Of a DNA stretch of 54,340 nt, positions 51,220 to 54,340 are shown in pieces. Position numbers and translations under genes: made by a program. The stretch comes from JACRAO01 sp964490895 (lineage in GTDB: Bacteria; Bdellovibrionota; UBA1018): positions 1-54,340 of the forward strand of contig CAZBEI010000021.1 of assembly GCA_964490895.1 (NCBI GenBank), written 5' to 3'. The notes below the pieces were generated by a model that worked only from the letters and a program-made list of their open reading frames with translations, was not told the DNA's origin and did not search any database. Each line of letters opens with the position of its first letter. Positions within the stretch are counted from its first letter, which is position 1.

Positions 51220-51859
51220 TTTCCAAAATAGGCTAGCCTATTTTGGGGGGGCGATCACTGCAAATCCATCAGAAGCACAGGGACAATACCAGGATTTGGA
51301 ACAGTTTGTAGTTGATGCAACTCAGATGATGTCCTACGATGTGCGAGTTACACAGTGTTTTTTGAATTGGCTGATCCGGTATGGTGTTCTCCTATGTCCT
51401 TCTAAAATTCGTAGACTTCTTAAGACTTGCAACTATGATCAGGCTATTCTAGGTGTTTTTCTGATGTATTTAATGAAAAATGATCCCCATCCAAAAAGAT
51501 GGTCTCTATTAAAAAAATACACAAAAAAAAATTTACAGGGTAGCCCTCTTTTTTCACATCTTCCTGCACCCATAAATAATACCAATGAATATTTTAAGAA
51601 ATATGGCATTCTTGTTCAAGAAATGAAACCTCATCCAGAAAAATATCTACTTCCAGCAGAAGCGGTTCTCAAACGATGTCCTGAGATCGCCCATAGGGGC
51701 ATGATGATAGGAACTGTAGCCTCTGATCTCTTAAGTTTAATTCAAAAAGAACCCACCATAAAAAGTGCCTACAAAATAGCGAAAAAGATTCATCACCACA
51801 GGGCTCAGGTTTATTCTGTTGTCAAAACAATGGAACAAGTTGGTAATAAAATATTTTAG
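51191..51859 (+). CDS. Unknown partner of the nucleotidyltransferase, possible winged-helix regulator
   Basis: A 222-residue protein translated from within the nucleotidyltransferase gene (29-bp overlap). The middle (VTQCFLNWLIRYGVLLCPSK, TCNYDQAILGVFLMYLMKND) is helical; the C-terminus (SAYKIAKKIHHHRAQVYSVVKTME) has the spacing of a helix-turn-helix. It shows no clear match to the AbiEi antitoxin family. As the second gene under an autoregulatory-type operator, it may be the antitoxin and repressor, but this is inference. Confidence 0.55.
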   Translation: MNSDPLQKIDFQNRLAYFGGAITANPSEAQGQYQDLEQFVVDATQMMSYDVRVTQCFLNWLIRYGVLLCPSKIRRLLKTCNYDQAILGVFLMYLMKNDPHPKRWSLLKKYTKKNLQGSPLFSHLPAPINNTNEYFKKYGILVQEMKPHPEKYLLPAEAVLKRCPEIAHRGMMIGTVASDLLSLIQKEPTIKSAYKIAKKIHHHRAQVYSVVKTMEQVGNKIF

Positions 51860-52001
51860 TGGGTTTGTTTAAGAAGCTTTTGAAGGTATATATGTGCATA
51901 CTGAGACAGTGGCAATCACACTTTTTTAAAATCCAACCTATGGCCAGAATCTGGAATTTTGAGTCCTTGTTGGATACGGTGGCTAAGATTACAAACTTTT
52001 T

Positions 52002-52068
52002 AAATCAGCCATGGAAACTCAAGCCCCAATGGCCTGTGCAATTGTGAGAATGGGAAGCATCATGGAGA
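52002..52068 (+). repeat. Dispersed repeat copy R3
   Basis: ATGGAAACTCAAGCCCCAAT, then GTGCAATTGTGAGAATGGGA and so on; matches R2 on the opposite strand and the core of R1. It lies between the nucleotidyltransferase pair and TumE/TumA pair 2. Confidence 0.75.
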
Positions 52069-52098
52069 CAAGCTAAAAAAATTACGTTTTATGAATAT

Positions 52099-52120
52099 TA
52101 TTGGTATAGTTAAACCAATA
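52099..52120 (+). promoter_or_regulatory. Operator and -10 box of TumE/TumA pair 2
   Basis: Inverted repeat TATTGGT (52099-52105) and ACCAATA (52114-52120) flank TATAGT (52105-52110), the probable -10 box. The ATG follows at 52122, so the leader would be about four bases or none, and there is no Shine-Dalgarno. Confidence 0.55.
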
Positions 52121-52121
52121 T

Positions 52122-52412
52122 ATGCAAGCACGCATTCTGTTTTGGCAAAAATCAAAACTCCACGGAAGATACGTCGTTGAACTTAAGATTTATGAGCTAG
52201 TAGATTCTGTTAAATATCCAGATGGGGTTAAATACGGGCTGATTTGTATTGATTCCGAAACAAGTCGTCGGATTCTTATGGATAATCATCACCCAAAGGG
52301 GCCTCATATTCATTTTGATCATAACGAAATTCCATACAAATTCAGAGATGTTCATGAGTTGATGCATGATTTTAAAAGTATAGTTCTTGAATATTTGGAG
52401 GTAAAGTTATGA
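52122..52412 (+). CDS. TumE-like toxin (DUF6516), pair 2
   Basis: A 96-residue protein with the same blocks as pair 1: SVKYPDGVKYGLICID, then LMDNHHPKGPHIHFDHNEIP. Outside these blocks the two paralogs differ widely, so they are separate systems rather than a recent duplication. It overlaps its antitoxin by 4 bp. Orientation is toxin first, as in pair 1. Confidence 0.75.
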   Translation: MQARILFWQKSKLHGRYVVELKIYELVDSVKYPDGVKYGLICIDSETSRRILMDNHHPKGPHIHFDHNEIPYKFRDVHELMHDFKSIVLEYLEVKL

Positions 52413-52774
52413 AAACTCTAGTTGTTTCTATTAAAAGCTCTACGGAAGTACTTGTTGATTTTGAAAGAGCATTTAAAAGAGCTCGCGCAGGGCGTCTTAA
52501 AAAACCCCATTTTGAAATTTCGTTTGACAACAGGAAAGAGTTTGAACATTTTGTTCGGCACATTTCGATTCTTTCAACCATTTTAGCTTTAAAACCAAAA
52601 TCTGTTTATGAACTTGCCAAGCTAAGTCACATGGATGTTTCTAATCTCAACAAAGTCATTTTGTTTTTTGAAGAGCTCGGTGCAATCCGTATTAAAATAT
52701 CCAAAGTCAATGGAAGGACGGTGAAACAGCCCATAGTGGAGTATCAACGGATTGAATTTGATTTGGCCGTGTGA
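52409..52774 (+). CDS. TumA-like winged-helix antitoxin, pair 2
   Basis: A 121-residue protein whose centre (KSVYELAKLSHMDVSNLNKVILFFEELGAIRIKI) forms a winged helix like that of pair 1. The N-terminal ~50 residues are basic and may contact the toxin. It ends VEYQRIEFDLAV, 15 bp before the left copy of the 106-bp inverted repeat. Confidence 0.7.
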   Translation: MKTLVVSIKSSTEVLVDFERAFKRARAGRLKKPHFEISFDNRKEFEHFVRHISILSTILALKPKSVYELAKLSHMDVSNLNKVILFFEELGAIRIKISKVNGRTVKQPIVEYQRIEFDLAV

Positions 52775-52789
52775 CCCTTCTTTTCCGCA

Positions 52790-52895
52790 AGGAAATCGAC
52801 CGGATTTACACTGCGGACCTAGCCCGGATTTTTGTTTTCAATTCAGAAAGACATGTCTTTTAGTCAGGGTGCCAGTAAAAGCTCAAGCACTCTTA
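52790..52895 (+). repeat. 106-bp inverted repeat, left copy
   Basis: Matches 54229-54334 on the opposite strand at 98 of 106 positions by my count. In the plus direction it encodes the tail KEIDRIYTADLARIFVFNSE then RHVF and a stop; several differences from the right copy are silent, so it derives from a real protein-coding gene end. Confidence 0.85.
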
Positions 52896-52911
52896 CAGTT
52901 CTCTCTCGTTT

Positions 52912-53271
52912 TTGTTCTCTCTTTTGATTCTGAATGAATTCTTTGGGAATGGGAAATCTCTGACTATTTCATGCGGTCCTGGTCCACCGCAAATCTGCAA
53001 AAACGGGCCCTTTTTAAACCCGCAGCACCATCACAATCTGTGTTGGTGCTACCCGGCCCAAGGCGGTGATCCAAGCAGGAGCAAGGCTTATCCCCACACT
53101 CAGAAAAAATCGTACTCGGCAAAAAAAACCTTCAGACCAAATGTGCTTTGGTTTTACTTAAACGAACCGGACAGCAGTGAGAAAATACATATTAATAAAC
53201 CGGAAAATCTGAAATTTTATACTGTTAACTCCGAACTCGCTCTAAATTACGACCCAATGGGAGATTACTAA
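52912..53271 (+). other. Open frame of doubtful coding status
   Basis: 119 codons from a TTG; the second half (FRPNVLWFYLNEPDSSEKIH then INKPENLKFYTVNSELALNY) looks protein-like, the first half less so. There is no ribosome site and no recognised domain. It may be a remnant of a secreted protein or a non-coding stretch. Apart from it, 52775-53288 holds only the left inverted repeat. Confidence 0.3.
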
Positions 53272-53288
53272 AGAAAAATTACTTCGAT

Positions 53289-53316
53289 TTGCATTTATCC
53301 CAAATTGTGGTATATT
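53289..53316 (+). promoter_or_regulatory. Promoter of the RelE/Xre pair
   Basis: TTGCAT (53289-53294), 16-bp spacer, TATATT (53311-53316). The ATG at 53325 is 8 bp beyond the -10 box, again implying a message with almost no leader. No Shine-Dalgarno is present. Confidence 0.5.
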
Positions 53317-53324
53317 TCTATTTA

Positions 53325-53609
53325 ATGCTCTGGAATGTCCGCTTAACTAACAAAGCCGCAAAACAATTATCAAAGCTACCAGAAGAAATCAGAATTCGAG
53401 TGGGTGCTTTGATGACGGACATCCGGAACCGCGGCCCGATGGTTCCTGAATGGAAAAATTTTGGGAAACTTCGAGGTTTATCAGAATGTTATCATTGCCA
53501 TGTAAAGGCCGGTCGTCCGACCTATGTGGTGTGTTGGCAGATTACTCAACGTGAAGTTAGAATTATTGAGGTGTACTATGTCGGAACCCATGAGAAAACC
53601 CCTTACTGA
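53325..53609 (+). CDS. RelE/HigB-like toxin
   Basis: 94 residues from the ATG at 53325 (an in-frame start 36 bp earlier would lie in the promoter). MLWNVRLTNKAAKQLSKLPE is the standard RelE opening; LRGLSECYHCHVKAGRPTYV and REVRIIEVYYVGTHEKTPY carry the basic and aromatic residues of the mRNA-cleavage site. It overlaps the antitoxin by 32 bp and precedes it (toxin first, as in higBA). Confidence 0.88.
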   Translation: MLWNVRLTNKAAKQLSKLPEEIRIRVGALMTDIRNRGPMVPEWKNFGKLRGLSECYHCHVKAGRPTYVVCWQITQREVRIIEVYYVGTHEKTPY

Positions 53610-53946
53610 AGCTATTCAGATTACTATTGAGGGAAAACGCCCACGACTTTTTCTTGTTCCAAAAGAAAAAGCCAAAAGTGTTGCTAATTTGATCGAAGAA
53701 TTTGAATCAAACACAGTATCTCTCGAAGATGCTTTTAAAGATCTCTACGATAAGTATTCTAAGGCTGGTACTATTCTTCAAGGATTTCGATTTCGGGATT
53801 CACTTACTCAAGAGGAGCTGGCTAAGATGCTGAGAGTTAAGCAATCGCATATTTCTGAAATGGAGCATGGTGTTCGTCCAATCGGCAAGCAAATGGCTAA
53901 GCGGCTGGCAAAAGTTTTTAAAACTAACTACCGCTCATTTCTCTGA
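53578..53946 (+). CDS. Xre-family antitoxin
   Basis: 122 residues from the ATG at 53578, preceded by GAGGTG. The N-terminal arm (MRKPLTEAIQITIEGKRPRL) could fold over the toxin; the Xre domain reads SLTQEELAKMLRVKQSHISEMEHGVRPIGKQMAKRLAKVF. An upstream frame extends inside the toxin gene but has no ribosome site. It is the last supported gene in the window. Confidence 0.85.
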   Translation: MSEPMRKPLTEAIQITIEGKRPRLFLVPKEKAKSVANLIEEFESNTVSLEDAFKDLYDKYSKAGTILQGFRFRDSLTQEELAKMLRVKQSHISEMEHGVRPIGKQMAKRLAKVFKTNYRSFL

Positions 53947-53965
53947 TGTTTTCTTTTGAAAGAGG

Positions 53966-54106
53966 ATGACTGGAAAAGTAATCTCTGTAGTGCCCCCCAC
54001 CGCCGTTATTGCACAGGCCATTAATCACCTTTTAGAAGTGCCAAGAAAAAAGCTCATGCAAATGGGCAGTCCCAATGAGGCTCAGCCACAGAGCGATGAT
54101 CTGTAG
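53966..54106 (+). CDS. 46-residue ORF containing repeat R4
   Basis: MTGKVISVVPPTAVIAQAIN then HLLEVPRKKLMQMGSPNEAQ and so on; AGAGG lies just before the ATG. KLMQMG also occurs in the GuaA-fragment frame at 49421-49609, so this may be a relic of a similar sequence and not a gene. Beyond it, up to the right inverted repeat, nothing is recognised. Confidence 0.3.
   Translation: MTGKVISVVPPTAVIAQAINHLLEVPRKKLMQMGSPNEAQPQSDDL
54005..54070 (+). repeat. Dispersed repeat copy R4
   Basis: AGTGCCAAGAAAA then GCTCATGCAAATGGG matches the minus strand of 49522-49575 at roughly four of five positions over ~60 bp, including ATTGCACAGGCCAT shared with R2 and R3. It lies after the RelE/Xre pair. Confidence 0.6.
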
Positions 54107-54228
54107 CCATTACACTTTTTGAAAAATCCAATGGATAGTTTCAAAATAGTAAAAAAAGTGGGCCTAAATCCACAACCCCATTTTTCTTAGCCATCAAGAG
54201 AGTTGTGTTGGATGTCGCTGTCCAGTTT

Positions 54229-54334
54229 TAAGAGTGTTTGAGCTTTTACTGGCACACCGACTAAAAGACGTGTCTTTCTGAATTGAAAACAAAAATCTGA
54301 GTTAGGTCAGCAGTGTAAATCCGGTCGATTTCCT
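54229..54334 (-). repeat. 106-bp inverted repeat, right copy
   Basis: Reverse-complement match of 52790-52895. On the minus strand it encodes QEIDRIYTADLTQIFVFNSE then RHVF and a stop; the gene would continue past the window edge, so this may be the intact source and the left copy a fragment. Confidence 0.85.
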
Positions 54335-54340
54335 GGAGGA

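Noticed and set aside
51859..52047. Small frame after the nucleotidyltransferase partner
   Set aside because: No ribosome site, no family, and its end runs through repeat R3.

Overview
The window reads as part of a chromosome of a free-living, flagellated, Gram-negative bacterium with modest GC content (AT-rich intergenic DNA, many A/T-ending codons). Evidence for a Gram-negative envelope is a Pal lipoprotein, a CpoB/YbgF-like periplasmic TPR protein, an LpoA-like lipoprotein, several outer-membrane beta-barrel candidates and lipoboxes. The gene mix (leucine/acyl-CoA catabolism, flagellar fliD-fliS, DUF4398 lipoprotein, TolB-like propeller proteins, HNH-type remnant, many toxin-antitoxin pairs) would fit the Bdellovibrionota/Deltaproteobacteria-like lineages, but that placement is an inference; no rRNA or tRNA gene is visible.

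Layout. 1-5.6 kb: divergent enoyl-CoA hydratase and methylcrotonyl-CoA carboxylase beta subunit, a NUDIX hydrolase, acetyl-CoA synthetase, a VapBC pair and an SSB. 5.8-13.1 kb: a long plus-strand run (exported zinc protease, Pal, DUF4398 lipoprotein, CpoB-like protein, a phosphoesterase-like/tetraheme cytochrome, TsaD, RsmA, DUF502, SmpB), joined by overlaps or very short gaps. 13.1-17.4 kb: EVE protein, exonuclease III, a flavin monooxygenase, an amidase stub and an unknown gene. 17.5-24 kb: flagellar filament-cap operon (FliD, FliS, FliT-position protein, TPR protein, GT9-like glycosyltransferase) ending in NAD kinase. 24-31 kb: LpoA-like lipoprotein, grpE-dnaK-dnaJ without hrcA, YhaM-like HD exonuclease, YgfZ. 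31.5-43.5 kb: a 985-residue metalloprotease-propeller-barrel protein, FabI, adenosine deaminase, an alpha/beta hydrolase, DUF1385 and release factor PrfA, interrupted at 34.5-38.4 kb by three TA-like loci (DUF4160/DUF2442, Fic with twin operators, RelE-like/Xre) and gene remnants.

43.6-54.3 kb is accessory DNA: small secreted or outer-membrane proteins, gene tails (HNH, GuaA), a frameshifted exported gene, two TumE/TumA pairs, a nucleotidyltransferase plus unknown partner, and a RelE/Xre pair. These modules sit among short repeats: 35-bp direct repeats around the first TumE/TumA pair, a dispersed ~60-bp repeat found four times, and 106-bp inverted repeats around the RelE/Xre pair. In total the window holds eight TA-like loci.

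The most interesting patterns are (i) the unassigned nucleotidyltransferase/partner pair with a palindromic operator over its -10 box, (ii) TA promoters placed so close to the start codon that leaderless transcripts are expected, (iii) the repeats bordering TA modules, and (iv) duplicated TAGTAAA-N6-TTTACTA operators at the Fic gene.
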